64,000 nucleotides of DNA, from positions 149,607 to 213,606 of the forward strand of contig NZ_JADPKT010000073.1 in the NCBI RefSeq assembly GCF_023074075.1. Direction: 5' to 3'. Below are positions 39,686 through 48,043 of this stretch, piece by piece; position 1 is the first letter of the stretch; the number at the start of each line of letters is the position of its first letter. Source of the DNA: Bradyrhizobium sp. 138. Lineage in GTDB: Bacteria > Pseudomonadota > Alphaproteobacteria > Rhizobiales > Xanthobacteraceae. Below the pieces are notes generated by a model. That model was not told the DNA's origin and made no database searches. It saw only the letters and a list, made by a program, of their open reading frames with translations. Both the position numbers and the translations under genes were made by a program.

Positions 39686-39974
39686 GTAGTCTGACCTTTT
39701 CGCTTGGGGCTTTGGGGCGCCATGCAATTGGCGATCCAGTCCGCTTCTCACAATACCATTCTGGTTTCTTCAAGGCCGGGATGCCATGCCGACGGGTCCT
39801 CGGCGGAATTCACTTCGTTCGGACCTAAACTTTTGGCAACGTTGCAGGACTGGTGCGCCCGCAAGGGCAATCGTGGGCCGGTCACGCCTCGCAGCTATGC
39901 GATTTTAGGATAGTTTTGGAGGGCGGAACGGGTTAGGCGATGACATAAGGCTTCAAATTCTCGGGAGGATAACA

Positions 39975-41108
39975 ATGAACGAAGCGCCCCGCATCCGGCC
40001 GGAACGGAATGTCGAGCTCGGTGCCAGCAACGAGCCGTTCCAGAACCTGCACGAATTCATCCGGAAAGCGCGGGCCAACCTCAACCAGAACGCCTGGGAC
40101 TACATCGTCGGCGCCGCCGAGACCGAAACCACGATGCGCCGCAACCGCATGGCGCTGGACGAGATCGCCTTTCGCCCGCGCGTGCTGCGCGATGTCCGCA
40201 AGGTGGACGGTGCGGTTCAGCAGTTCGGCCGCAAGATGCGCCTGCCGGTGGTGCTCGCACCCGTCGGCGCGCTCGAGATCTTCGATCCGGGTGGCGCGGC
40301 GAGCGTCGCGCGCGGTGCCGGCACCTTCGGCGCGGCGCACATGCTGAGCTCGGTGTCCGAGCCCGGCCTGGAGAAGACCGCCGAGGCGGCCCCCGATGCG
40401 CTCCGGCTCTATCAGCTCTATGTCCGCGGCGACGATGCCTTCGTTGCCGATGTCGTCAGCCGTGCCGAGAAGAACGCCTATGCCGCCTTCTGCCTGACCG
40501 TCGACACCGCCCATTACAGCCGTCGCGAACGTGACATCGCCAAGCGCTACGTTCGCGAGAGCCGCCTGCGCGCCACAGGCGGCGATTTCCAGAAGGGCCT
40601 GGAGTGGCGAACCGTGAAGATGGTCAAGGACAAGTTCAAGATCCCGCTGATCCTGAAGGGCATCGCCACCGCCGAGGACGCCCTGATCGCGGTCGATCAC
40701 GGCGTCGAATGGATCTACGTCTCCAATCATGGCGGACGCCAGCTCGACCATGGCCGCGGGGCCATGCATGTGCTGCCCGAGATCGTCGAGGCCGTGAAGG
40801 GTCGCGCCAAGATCATGGTCGACGGCGGCGTCTGTCGCGGCACCGACATCGTCAAGGCGATCGCGGCGGGCGCAGACCTCGTCGGCATCGGCCGGCTGCA
40901 ATGCTGGGCACTGGCGGCGGCCGGCGAAGCCGGCATCACGCGGATGCTGGAGCTCCTGGAGGACGAGGTGCTGCGCTGCCTTGGCCTCTTGGGCGCCACC
41001 TCGTTTGCCGAGGTCGACAAATCCTGCCTGCATCCGGCGACCGCCACCAACGCGCCGGGCGTGTTCAGCGCGTTCCCCCTGTTCGACCACGAGCCTTATC
41101 GATACTGA
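39975..41108 (+). CDS. FMN-dependent alpha-hydroxyacid dehydrogenase (LldD/glycolate-oxidase family)
   Basis: 377 residues in a TIM barrel. FMN and substrate motifs: AWDYIVGAAETETT at the start, LPVVLAPVGA, the Lys of LILKGIATAEDA, catalytic His in SNHGGRQLDHGRG, and MVDGGVCRGTDI followed by GIGRLQCWA. The family oxidises L-lactate, glycolate or mandelate. The residue pattern does not fix the substrate. GGGAGG at 39961 precedes the ATG. The HAD hydrolase gene begins 27 bases later, so they are likely an operon; phosphoglycolate removal followed by glycolate oxidation is one idea, not proven. Confidence 0.93.
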   Translation: MNEAPRIRPERNVELGASNEPFQNLHEFIRKARANLNQNAWDYIVGAAETETTMRRNRMALDEIAFRPRVLRDVRKVDGAVQQFGRKMRLPVVLAPVGALEIFDPGGAASVARGAGTFGAAHMLSSVSEPGLEKTAEAAPDALRLYQLYVRGDDAFVADVVSRAEKNAYAAFCLTVDTAHYSRRERDIAKRYVRESRLRATGGDFQKGLEWRTVKMVKDKFKIPLILKGIATAEDALIAVDHGVEWIYVSNHGGRQLDHGRGAMHVLPEIVEAVKGRAKIMVDGGVCRGTDIVKAIAAGADLVGIGRLQCWALAAAGEAGITRMLELLEDEVLRCLGLLGATSFAEVDKSCLHPATATNAPGVFSAFPLFDHEPYRY

Positions 41109-41135
41109 TTGGCAGATCTGAGTGAAAAGGACGCA

Positions 41136-41759
41136 ATGACATCGCTCTCTCCCGGCAGCACAGATGCGCTTCTGTTCGATCTCGGGCGCGTGGTGCTCGA
41201 CATCGACTTCTCCAAGGCGATCGCCTGCTGGGCGGGGCATGCCGGCTGCCAGCCCGAAACCATCGTCGGGCGCTATGTGCGTGACGAGGCCTACCGGCTG
41301 CACGAGGTCGGCCGGATCAGCGACGAGGATTATTTCGCCTCGCTACGGGCTTCGCTCGGAATCGGCATCTCGGACGCGCAATTCCTGGAGGGCTGGAACG
41401 CGATCTTCGCCGGCGAAATGCCTGACATCGCCGAACTGTTGCCGCGCGCGGCGAAGCAGATGCCGCTCTACGCCTTCTCCAACACCAACCGGCCGCATGT
41501 CGACTATTTCTCTAGGGAATATGCCGATCTGCTCGGCCATTTCCGCGAGCTGTATTTGTCGTCCAGCATCGGCCTGCGCAAACCGGATGCGGAGGCTTTC
41601 GACCATGTCGTCGCGGCGATCGGCGTGCCTGCGGAGCGCATCGTGTTCTTCGACGACCTCGAAGAGAACATCGAGGGGGCACGGGCGCGAGGATTGACCG
41701 CCGTGCATGTCACCTCGCCGCGCGATGTCGGGAACGCATTGAAGGCCTTGGGCATCTGA
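41136..41759 (+). CDS. HAD-superfamily hydrolase
   Basis: 207 residues, HAD subfamily IA. Motif I is LFDLGRVVLDID (nucleophile Asp; the second acidic position is Gly, as in YihX-like members), motif II YAFSNTNRP, motif III Lys in GLRKPDAEAF, motif IV VFFDDLEENIEGA. YihX-type enzymes remove phosphate from sugar phosphates. Start at 41136 has AAGGA at proper spacing; a TTG nine codons up is weaker. It follows the FMN dehydrogenase gene. Confidence 0.9.
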   Translation: MTSLSPGSTDALLFDLGRVVLDIDFSKAIACWAGHAGCQPETIVGRYVRDEAYRLHEVGRISDEDYFASLRASLGIGISDAQFLEGWNAIFAGEMPDIAELLPRAAKQMPLYAFSNTNRPHVDYFSREYADLLGHFRELYLSSSIGLRKPDAEAFDHVVAAIGVPAERIVFFDDLEENIEGARARGLTAVHVTSPRDVGNALKALGI

Positions 41760-41921
41760 GGTCCCCGGCCGCGAGGGCGCGTCAGGGGCCCGGTTCCCGG
41801 CTAAATTTGCCGAAGATGAGGAACCCAATCACTTTGTGTATTTTTGTACAGAGTTCCGGGAACGGAAGACCGCCCTTCGGACTCTTGAGTCCGTTGGGAC
41901 TTCTACATCGGACTGATCGAC

Positions 41922-42128
41922 GTGCTGGGCAAAACCTACCTCACCAAGCAAGCCTCTCTCCTGCTTGAATTCGCAAGAACCACCTCGGATTCTGACCTTT
42001 CCGCCAAGCTGATCAGCAAGGCCGCCGACCTGAAGTCCTTGGCTGACCCGCTGCCCGACAAGGATCAAGGCCCCAAACCTCCCGACGTCGCACTGGACGG
42101 CGGCTCGGACCGACCGAGCGGGAGTTGA
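41922..42128 (+). CDS. Small hypothetical protein
   Basis: 68 residues from a GTG start. The first half is helical (YLTKQASLLLEFARTTSDSDLSAKLISKAADLK), recalling small rhizobial proteins of unknown role; the second half is a polar, proline-rich tail. There is no strong ribosome site. Codon use fits a coding region, and a tiny membrane-protein frame starts four bases after its stop. Existence is likely, function unknown. Confidence 0.5.
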   Translation: MLGKTYLTKQASLLLEFARTTSDSDLSAKLISKAADLKSLADPLPDKDQGPKPPDVALDGGSDRPSGS

Positions 42129-42132
42129 CCGA

Positions 42133-42225
42133 TGCTGGCCGTGGTGCTCGTCCTTCTCGTGCTCGCCATGGCCATCCTCGTCCCGGTCTGTCTCGCCTTC
42201 CGGATCATGCCGCGACGGACCTGAG
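42133..42225 (+). CDS. Tiny single-pass membrane protein
   Basis: A 30-residue frame: MLAVVLVLLVLAMAILVPVC forms one hydrophobic helix, followed by a basic end (RIMPRRT). GGGAG lies eight bases before the ATG, a better site than many genes here have. It begins four bases after the preceding small gene. It is too short for statistical certainty, but helix plus ribosome site argue for a real small membrane protein. Confidence 0.4.
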
Positions 42226-42247
42226 TCGCCTCCTCCGCCGCTGAGGC

Positions 42248-42272
42248 CACGCAGGATAAATCACCCTGCGTG
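42248..42272 (+). terminator. Stem-loop before moeA
   Basis: CACGCAGG (42248-42255) and CCTGCGTG (42265-42272) form a perfect 8-bp stem with a 9-base loop, 22 bases after the tiny membrane gene. Only a short T run (CTTTG) follows. It probably ends the upstream small genes. Confidence 0.5.
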
Positions 42273-42347
42273 CTGCTTTGCCTCGCGCCCGCACTCGGAT
42301 AGAACTCTCGCCGGCCATTTACCGATGTGCTCAGCAGGAGTTAGCCC

Positions 42348-43559
42348 GTGGCCCTGATGCCGGTTTCCGACGCTCTTACTGCGGTGCTGGCAGGTGCAGA
42401 GCCGCTACCTGAACAGATCGTTTCGCTCGACGCAGCCTATCATCGCGTGCTCGCGCATGACGTCGCGGCGCGGCGCACGCAGCCGCCGGAAGCGATGTCG
42501 GCGATGGACGGCTATGCCGTACGCGCGGCCGATGCGGCGACGATCGATTCGAAACTGACGGTGATCGGCGAGGTCGCAGCGGGCCGTCCTTTCGCGAGAA
42601 CGGTCGGCGCCGGCGAGGCTGTACGAATCTTCACTGGCGGCGTCATTCCCGACGGTGCGGACGCGGTCGTGATCCAGGAGGATACTGTCGCGGACGGCAA
42701 GTGCGTCACGATCAAGGAAGCCGCGATTGTGGGTCGGCACATCCGCCCGCCGGGCGTCGACTTCCGCGAGGGCGACGTCCTCTTGCGCAAGGGCACCCGT
42801 CTCACCGAGCGAGATCTCGCGCTCGCGGCCGCAATGAATCATCCGCATCTCGCCGTCTGCCGTCGTCCGAAGGTCGCGATCCTCGCCACCGGCGACGAAC
42901 TGGTGATGCCGGGCACCGCGCCCGGGCACGGCCAGATCGTCTATTCCAACGGCTACGCCCTGCATGCGCTCGCCCGCAGCGAGGGCGCCGAGACCATCGA
43001 CCTCGGTGTAGCCGCCGACACGCTTGCAGCCACCTCCGCCGGCATCCGCCGCGCCCGCGAGAGCGGTGCCGACATCCTGATCACGACCGGCGGCGCGTCG
43101 GTCGGCGACCACGATCTGGTCCAGCAGGCGCTCAGGGACGAAGGCATCGCGATGGCGTTCTGGAAGATCGCGATTCGGCCCGGCAAGCCGATGATGCACG
43201 GACGGCTCGGCGCAATGCGCGTGATCGGCCTGCCCGGCAATCCGGTGTCCTCCTACGTGTGCGCCTTCCTGTTCATGGTGCCGCTGATTCGCGCGCTGTC
43301 GGGCCGCTCCGTGATTCATCATCGCCGCGAGCGCGCCGTGCTGGGCCGCGATCTCGGCGCCAACGACCAGCGCGAGGATTATCTGCGCGCGCGCCTGGAA
43401 CCGCGCCACGACGGCACGCTCGTCGCCGTTCCCGTCAGCCATCAGGACTCCTCTCTGCTTGCGAATCTTGCTGCAGCACAGGTACTTCTCGTGCGCGCAC
43501 CGTTCGCGCCGAAGGCCGAGGCCGGCAGCCCTTGCGAGGTGCTGCGGCTCCCCGTCTGA
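42348..43559 (+). CDS. moeA: Molybdopterin molybdenumtransferase
   Basis: 403 residues. It inserts molybdate into adenylated molybdopterin. Motifs: AMDGYAVRAAD, IFTGGVIPDGADAVVIQED, ILATGDELVMPG, ILITTGGASVGDHD, and MRVIGLPGNPVSSYV. Translation begins with GTG at 42348, AGGAG lying seven bases upstream; an ATG three codons later is the alternative. With moaC at 34805 it forms a split molybdenum cofactor cluster. lexA follows on the same strand but has its own promoter. Confidence 0.96.
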   Translation: MALMPVSDALTAVLAGAEPLPEQIVSLDAAYHRVLAHDVAARRTQPPEAMSAMDGYAVRAADAATIDSKLTVIGEVAAGRPFARTVGAGEAVRIFTGGVIPDGADAVVIQEDTVADGKCVTIKEAAIVGRHIRPPGVDFREGDVLLRKGTRLTERDLALAAAMNHPHLAVCRRPKVAILATGDELVMPGTAPGHGQIVYSNGYALHALARSEGAETIDLGVAADTLAATSAGIRRARESGADILITTGGASVGDHDLVQQALRDEGIAMAFWKIAIRPGKPMMHGRLGAMRVIGLPGNPVSSYVCAFLFMVPLIRALSGRSVIHHRRERAVLGRDLGANDQREDYLRARLEPRHDGTLVAVPVSHQDSSLLANLAAAQVLLVRAPFAPKAEAGSPCEVLRLPV

Positions 43560-43620
43560 ACGGCGCGGCCACACGCATTCCGCGAGCTTGGCTCTGTTCA
43601 CGGTAAATTAAGCAGTTGCG

Positions 43621-43635
43621 GAACACATATCGAAC
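43621..43635. promoter_or_regulatory. SOS box (LexA operator) upstream of lexA
   Basis: GAAC-ACATATC-GAAC is an exact match to the inverted form of the alphaproteobacterial LexA site GTTC-N7-GTTC. It lies 101-115 bases before the lexA ATG. A second partial site, GTTC-ATGATTT-GTTT, is at 43647-43661. LexA should repress its own gene through these. Confidence 0.85.
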
Positions 43636-43735
43636 ATATAGTGTCCGTTCATGATTTGTTTCGAGGATGTAGCGGCTTATCGCTGAACTCATCGTCTCGG
43701 AATCGAACGACATCAACCGGGGGACTTTGGTCGAG

Positions 43736-44437
43736 ATGTTAACGCGCAAACAATACGAGCTTCTGCGGTTCATCAGTGAACGTTTGAAGGAAAGCGGCGT
43801 GCCGCCATCCTTCGACGAGATGAAGGATGCGCTCGACCTGCGCTCGAAGTCAGGCATCCACCGCCTGATCACTGCGCTCGAGGAGCGCGGCTTCATCCGC
43901 CGCCTGCCCAACCGCGCCCGCGCCATCGAAGTGATCAAGCTGCCGGAGCTTCAGGCTGCCGCCGGCAACCGGCGCGGCTTCACGCCGAGCGTCATCGAAG
44001 GCAATCTCGGCAAGGTCCGCGCGAGCTCCACCCCGCCCGTGGACGAGGGTGAGCGGCCCGTTGCGGTGCCCGTGATGGGCCGCATCGCGGCCGGCACGCC
44101 GATCGAGGCGTTGCAGACCCGCAGCCACACCATCAGTGTACCTCCCGACATGCTGGGCTCGGGTGAGCACTACGCGCTCGAAGTGCGCGGCGATTCCATG
44201 GTCGAGGCCGGTATCCTCGACGGCGACATGGCGCTGATCCAGCGCAACGAGAGCGCCGATACCGGTGACATCGTGGTGGCGCTGATCGACGACGAGGAGG
44301 CCACGCTCAAGCGCTTCCGCCGCCGCGGCGCCTCGATCGCACTCGAGCCGGCCAATGCCGCTTATGAGGTGCGTATCCTGCCGCCGAACCGCGTGAAGAT
44401 TCAAGGCAAGCTGATCGGGCTTTACCGGAAGTATTGA
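43736..44437 (+). CDS. lexA: SOS repressor LexA
   Basis: 233 residues. The winged HTH is MLTRKQYELLRFISERL to RSKSGIHRLITALEERGFIRR; the self-cleavage bond is Ala-Gly in GRIAAGTPIEA; catalytic Ser is in RGDSMVEAGILDGD and Lys in DDEEATLKRF. The linker is longer than in E. coli, usual for alphaproteobacteria. The ATG at 43736 matches family starts; the TTG three codons upstream is unlikely. Autoregulation is supported by the upstream SOS box. Confidence 0.97.
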   Translation: MLTRKQYELLRFISERLKESGVPPSFDEMKDALDLRSKSGIHRLITALEERGFIRRLPNRARAIEVIKLPELQAAAGNRRGFTPSVIEGNLGKVRASSTPPVDEGERPVAVPVMGRIAAGTPIEALQTRSHTISVPPDMLGSGEHYALEVRGDSMVEAGILDGDMALIQRNESADTGDIVVALIDDEEATLKRFRRRGASIALEPANAAYEVRILPPNRVKIQGKLIGLYRKY

Positions 44438-44820
44438 GACCCCTCGGCGGTCATTCGATACCAATGATTCCGATTGGAGCGGATCTGATCCGCTCCCGCT
44501 GGGCGGTCTTCTGGTCTTGCGCAGATTGTCCGGCCCCTTTCCTGCGCGACAACTCGGCGTGTCGCCGCCAGCACTGATCACTTCGTGCCTCGAGCAGACA
44601 ACAATGCATCGGCGCCCGCGGGCCGCTGACCCTCGTGTTCGCCGAATGCATTGAAGTGAGCTTTGTTCCTAGTGGATTTGAAAAAGATAATGTGATCGCA
44701 GCTTGCGGACCCCAGCCGCAGATTCGCCTACAACCAAGCACAGCGTTGCGCTTACACTCTGACAGAGGCCTGTGCCTCCAAGAGAGGTGCGGGTCGCCAT
44801 CTTCGCAAGAGGAGCACCCG
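44438..44820. other. 383-base gap with one perfect palindrome
   Basis: No convincing gene is seen between lexA and the next frame. GGAGCGGATC-T-GATCCGCTCC at 44476-44496 is an exact 10-bp inverted repeat just past lexA and may end its transcript, though no T run follows. The remainder should hold the promoter of the gene at 44821. Confidence 0.5.
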
Positions 44821-45255
44821 ATGTGTGACTACAGCCTCCATGCCGTCGCGACACGCCCCGCTGAAGTCGGCGAGACGATCGTTACGACAACGTTCCGCGG
44901 CACCTCGACGCGCGGCTTCGCCTCGGAAGCCGATCTCTCCGTTGCGGTCTGCCTGCTGCCGGGAACGGAGCTCGCTTTCGCCGACAACGTCCGTTACGAC
45001 AATCGCTGGATCTGGACGCGCACCGTCAATTCGCGCGTCGGCAAGTTCGGCAAGATCGATCCGCACATTCCCGATCGCCATCACGATGCGATCGAATTCC
45101 CTGACGGCAAATACGTGCTGGTGACGCAGCTCGTCGAAGGCCAGCGCGCGACTGTGCTGCAACTGCCGGTGACCCAGCCCATCAGCGAGCGCGAGCACAA
45201 GCCGCAGATCATCGCCGACAGCGGGCCGACGGTCACGCGTCTGCCGATCGGCTGA
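44821..45255 (+). CDS. Conserved-looking protein of unknown function
   Basis: 144 residues starting MCDYSLHAVATRPAEVGETI, with TRGFASEADLSVAVCLLPGTE, VGKFGKIDPHIPDRHHDAIEF and a C-terminal proline-rich region. AGAGGAG lies nine bases before the ATG, a strong site. It is soluble, with no signal or membrane helix; the early Cys and HHD cluster could bind metal, which is speculation. I recall similar sequences in Bradyrhizobium but no function. It is convergent with comEC, with only seven bases between the stops. Confidence 0.75.
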   Translation: MCDYSLHAVATRPAEVGETIVTTTFRGTSTRGFASEADLSVAVCLLPGTELAFADNVRYDNRWIWTRTVNSRVGKFGKIDPHIPDRHHDAIEFPDGKYVLVTQLVEGQRATVLQLPVTQPISEREHKPQIIADSGPTVTRLPIG

Positions 45256-45262
45256 CGGAGGC

Positions 45263-47542
45263 TCAGTCCTCCGCCTGAAGATCGGCTTCCGACGGGGTCG
45301 CATCCTTGCTGCGCGGAGCCGCCGCCCTCGGCATGAGGGCCCCTTCGAAATCTCCCTCGCCGGCGGCCGCCGGCGACCAGGGACGATTCGTGCCTCTCGC
45401 CCTCACCGCCTGAACCGAAAAACCGTCGCCGCGCCGCGTCAGGGCCAGCGCACCCTGGCGAACGAGCCGCTGCCGGCCCACCACCATCGCCGCGCAATCG
45501 GGCGGCGCCGGCCGTGACGTCACCACCAGTGCGGCGCGGCTGCAATCGTCCGCCAACGCGTCGATGCGCGAGGCCAGCGCGACCAGCCGCCCGTCGGCGA
45601 GCGGCGTCACGCAGCCGGATTCGTCGCACGACACGCCCTCTGCCAGCGCGTTACTGCCGGCATCGCGCGGATCGGCATCGGCCGCCAGCCACTCCTTCAG
45701 CAGGAAATTATCCTTGCCCGCCCGGATCAGGTGCAAACGTCCGTCCCCGCCACGCACCGCAACGCTCGCGCCGTCCCCGGCAATCAGGATATCGGGCTGC
45801 CGCACCGACAGGCCCCAGAGGATGGAGGCCAGCAGCACCACGGCGCCGCACCAGCGCAGGGGCGTGCGCAACAGGCCCATCACGATGATCCCGAGGCTCG
45901 CGGCGATCAGCGGCGCGATACCGAACGCCGGGATGCGGCCGACCGCCCCCGGCAATGCCGCCACCCAGCGCGAGACCGCAACCATCCAGTCGATGCCGAT
46001 CCCCATCAGCCACCAGAACACGCCGTCGAGCCCGAAGGGGGCCGCGAGCAGTCCCAGCAACCCCGCCGGCATCACCAGCACTGAAACCACCGGCATCGCA
46101 CCGAGGTTTGCGAGCACGCCATAAGGCGTGACCCGGTGGAAATGGAAGGCGGCATAGGGCGTGGTCGCAAGCCCCGCGATCAGCGAGGCCAGAAACAACA
46201 TCGCGATCTCGCGGCCGCCCCACAGCGCGACGCGCGCCGTCGCCGAATGATCGGGTGAGGCAAACAGGTTCGGCATGCCGATCTGCACCAGCGCCACCAG
46301 CCCGAGCGTTGCCGCAAACGACATTTGAAAGCTCGGATGCACCAGCGCCTCCGGCGCAACCGCGAGCACGATCAGCGCCGCCACGGCCAGCGTGTGGAAG
46401 GTGATGGCGCGACGATCGACCATCACAGCGATCAGCACCACTGCGGTCATGAAGAACGAGCGTTGCGTTGCCACCTCCGCGCCTGACAGCAACAGGTAGA
46501 ACGCGGCCGCCACCAGCGCAGCGGCCGCCGACCATTTCTTGATGGGGAAGCCGACCGCCAGGCCCGGGACCAAGGCCAGCAGCGCGCGCACAGCAAAGAA
46601 GACCACGCCCGCGACCACCGCCATGTGATAGCCGGAGATCGAGAGAACGTGTCCGAGCCCCGAGATGAACATCGCATCGTTGACGGGCGTGGAAATCGCA
46701 TCGCGCCGCCCGGTGAGCAGCGCGGTCGCGATCGCACGGTTGTCGCCCTCGAGCGTCGCGCGGATGCGGGTGTCGATCGCATCGCGCAGGCCCTGCATGA
46801 AGGCGGCATAGCGCAGTCGCAGGCCGCCGGCATCGGGCGGAACTGAAGCCGTGATCGCGCCCATCACGAAGCCGGAGGCGCCGATGCCCTGAAAGAACAT
46901 ATCGCGCGAAAAATCGTAGCTGCCGGGACGTACCGGCGAGAGTGGCGGCATCAGCCGCGCCTTGAGCTGCACGAAGCTGCCGACTTCGGGCGCTGTGCCC
47001 TTGCGTACGGAGAGGCGGACGCGCTCCAGCATGACATCGCTGCGCTGCGCCTCCATCGCGGTGACGCGCAGCACAAAGCGATCGGTCCGCTCGCGGATGT
47101 CGCGCGTCTCGACGAAGCCCGACAGCGCCACCGAATAGAGCGGCTTTGCCAAAACGGTGTGCGCGATGCGCGCGGTCTTCCAGGTCGCTACGGCAAAGCC
47201 CGCGGCGACCGCCGCGATCATGATCGCGGACGCGAACAGCCGGCTCCGCCGCAACAGGATCGCGCCGAGCAGGAGCGCGGCCGCCGTCGTCGCAACAACC
47301 CACAGCACCGGCTCATGATCTGCGGCGAAATAGAGCGCGATGCCGCCGCCGAAGGCGACCGGCACCCACGGCAACAGCCGCCCGGCGCCGGCCTCGGCGC
47401 GCACCCATTCGCGCAGCGTCTCGACCATCGCGGGCCAAGCGCCGAAGCCTGCAGGCACAAGGCCACCAGCCGGTGCGGCGCGGCCAATCGGCCACGTTCC
47501 GGCGACTCCTTGGGAGCGCACTGGCCGGCCCGGCTCCGCCAT
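45263..47542 (-). CDS. comEC: ComEC/Rec2-family DNA-uptake channel protein
   Basis: 759 residues. N-terminal helices and a DUF4131-like OB region (about 60-240) lead to the ComEC membrane core, whose signature is ISGLGHVLSISGYHMAVVAG, followed by repeated helices to about residue 590. The C-terminal part lacks the HxHxDH metal motif of the beta-lactamase domain found in Bacillus ComEC, so nuclease action is not expected there. It should transport single-stranded DNA across the inner membrane. A palindrome, CTGCACCT-N13-AGGTGCAG at 47547-47575, lies just upstream of the start. Confidence 0.9.
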   Translation of the reverse strand: MAEPGRPVRSQGVAGTWPIGRAAPAGGLVPAGFGAWPAMVETLREWVRAEAGAGRLLPWVPVAFGGGIALYFAADHEPVLWVVATTAAALLLGAILLRRSRLFASAIMIAAVAAGFAVATWKTARIAHTVLAKPLYSVALSGFVETRDIRERTDRFVLRVTAMEAQRSDVMLERVRLSVRKGTAPEVGSFVQLKARLMPPLSPVRPGSYDFSRDMFFQGIGASGFVMGAITASVPPDAGGLRLRYAAFMQGLRDAIDTRIRATLEGDNRAIATALLTGRRDAISTPVNDAMFISGLGHVLSISGYHMAVVAGVVFFAVRALLALVPGLAVGFPIKKWSAAAALVAAAFYLLLSGAEVATQRSFFMTAVVLIAVMVDRRAITFHTLAVAALIVLAVAPEALVHPSFQMSFAATLGLVALVQIGMPNLFASPDHSATARVALWGGREIAMLFLASLIAGLATTPYAAFHFHRVTPYGVLANLGAMPVVSVLVMPAGLLGLLAAPFGLDGVFWWLMGIGIDWMVAVSRWVAALPGAVGRIPAFGIAPLIAASLGIIVMGLLRTPLRWCGAVVLLASILWGLSVRQPDILIAGDGASVAVRGGDGRLHLIRAGKDNFLLKEWLAADADPRDAGSNALAEGVSCDESGCVTPLADGRLVALASRIDALADDCSRAALVVTSRPAPPDCAAMVVGRQRLVRQGALALTRRGDGFSVQAVRARGTNRPWSPAAAGEGDFEGALMPRAAAPRSKDATPSEADLQAED

Positions 47543-48043
47543 TCCCCTGCACCTTACAATACGCGACAGGTGCAGAGGCTACCGGAACGTGCAGGCGGCC
47601 GAATAGCGGCACAAATCAGGAACGAACGCCGCGAGACCCTACTTTTCCCCTACCATCACGGCGACCGCCGCCTTGGCATCTCTTCTTGATTCCTCGCTAC
47701 GCCTAGACGTCCCTGACCAGAAGTCGCGAAGTATTCGAGCCCTCGCGATCTCTTTCGCAAATCGCCGCATGTCAGATCGATTGAGCCGAAAGTCTCATAA
47801 GTTGCCGGCCCGAGGTGGGATTACACTACGGTTCTCCGCCTCCCCGACAGACGGGCAAGGCAGTGGTGGCTCGCGGTTCTAAGGCCGCCGGAGCTCTTCT
47901 CAGGTGGCACAACGCGCCTGAGGTCAGACGTTGCCGACGCAACTCTTTGAATTGGCGCCTGCAACGCGGCCCATCACGCTCTCCGCGAGAAGATCGATCG
48001 CTGAAACAAGCGAGGAGACGTTTTGAAACCATAGGAGTCGCAC
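47543..48043. other. 501-base gap upstream of comEC and the MHS transporter
   Basis: The two flanking genes diverge, so promoters for both should be here. I see the inverted repeat at 47547-47575 and, at the right end, a good ribosome site (AGGAG) for the transporter. Short open frames exist in all phases but none has coding character. Codon-like GC periodicity is absent, which fits non-coding DNA. Confidence 0.5.
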
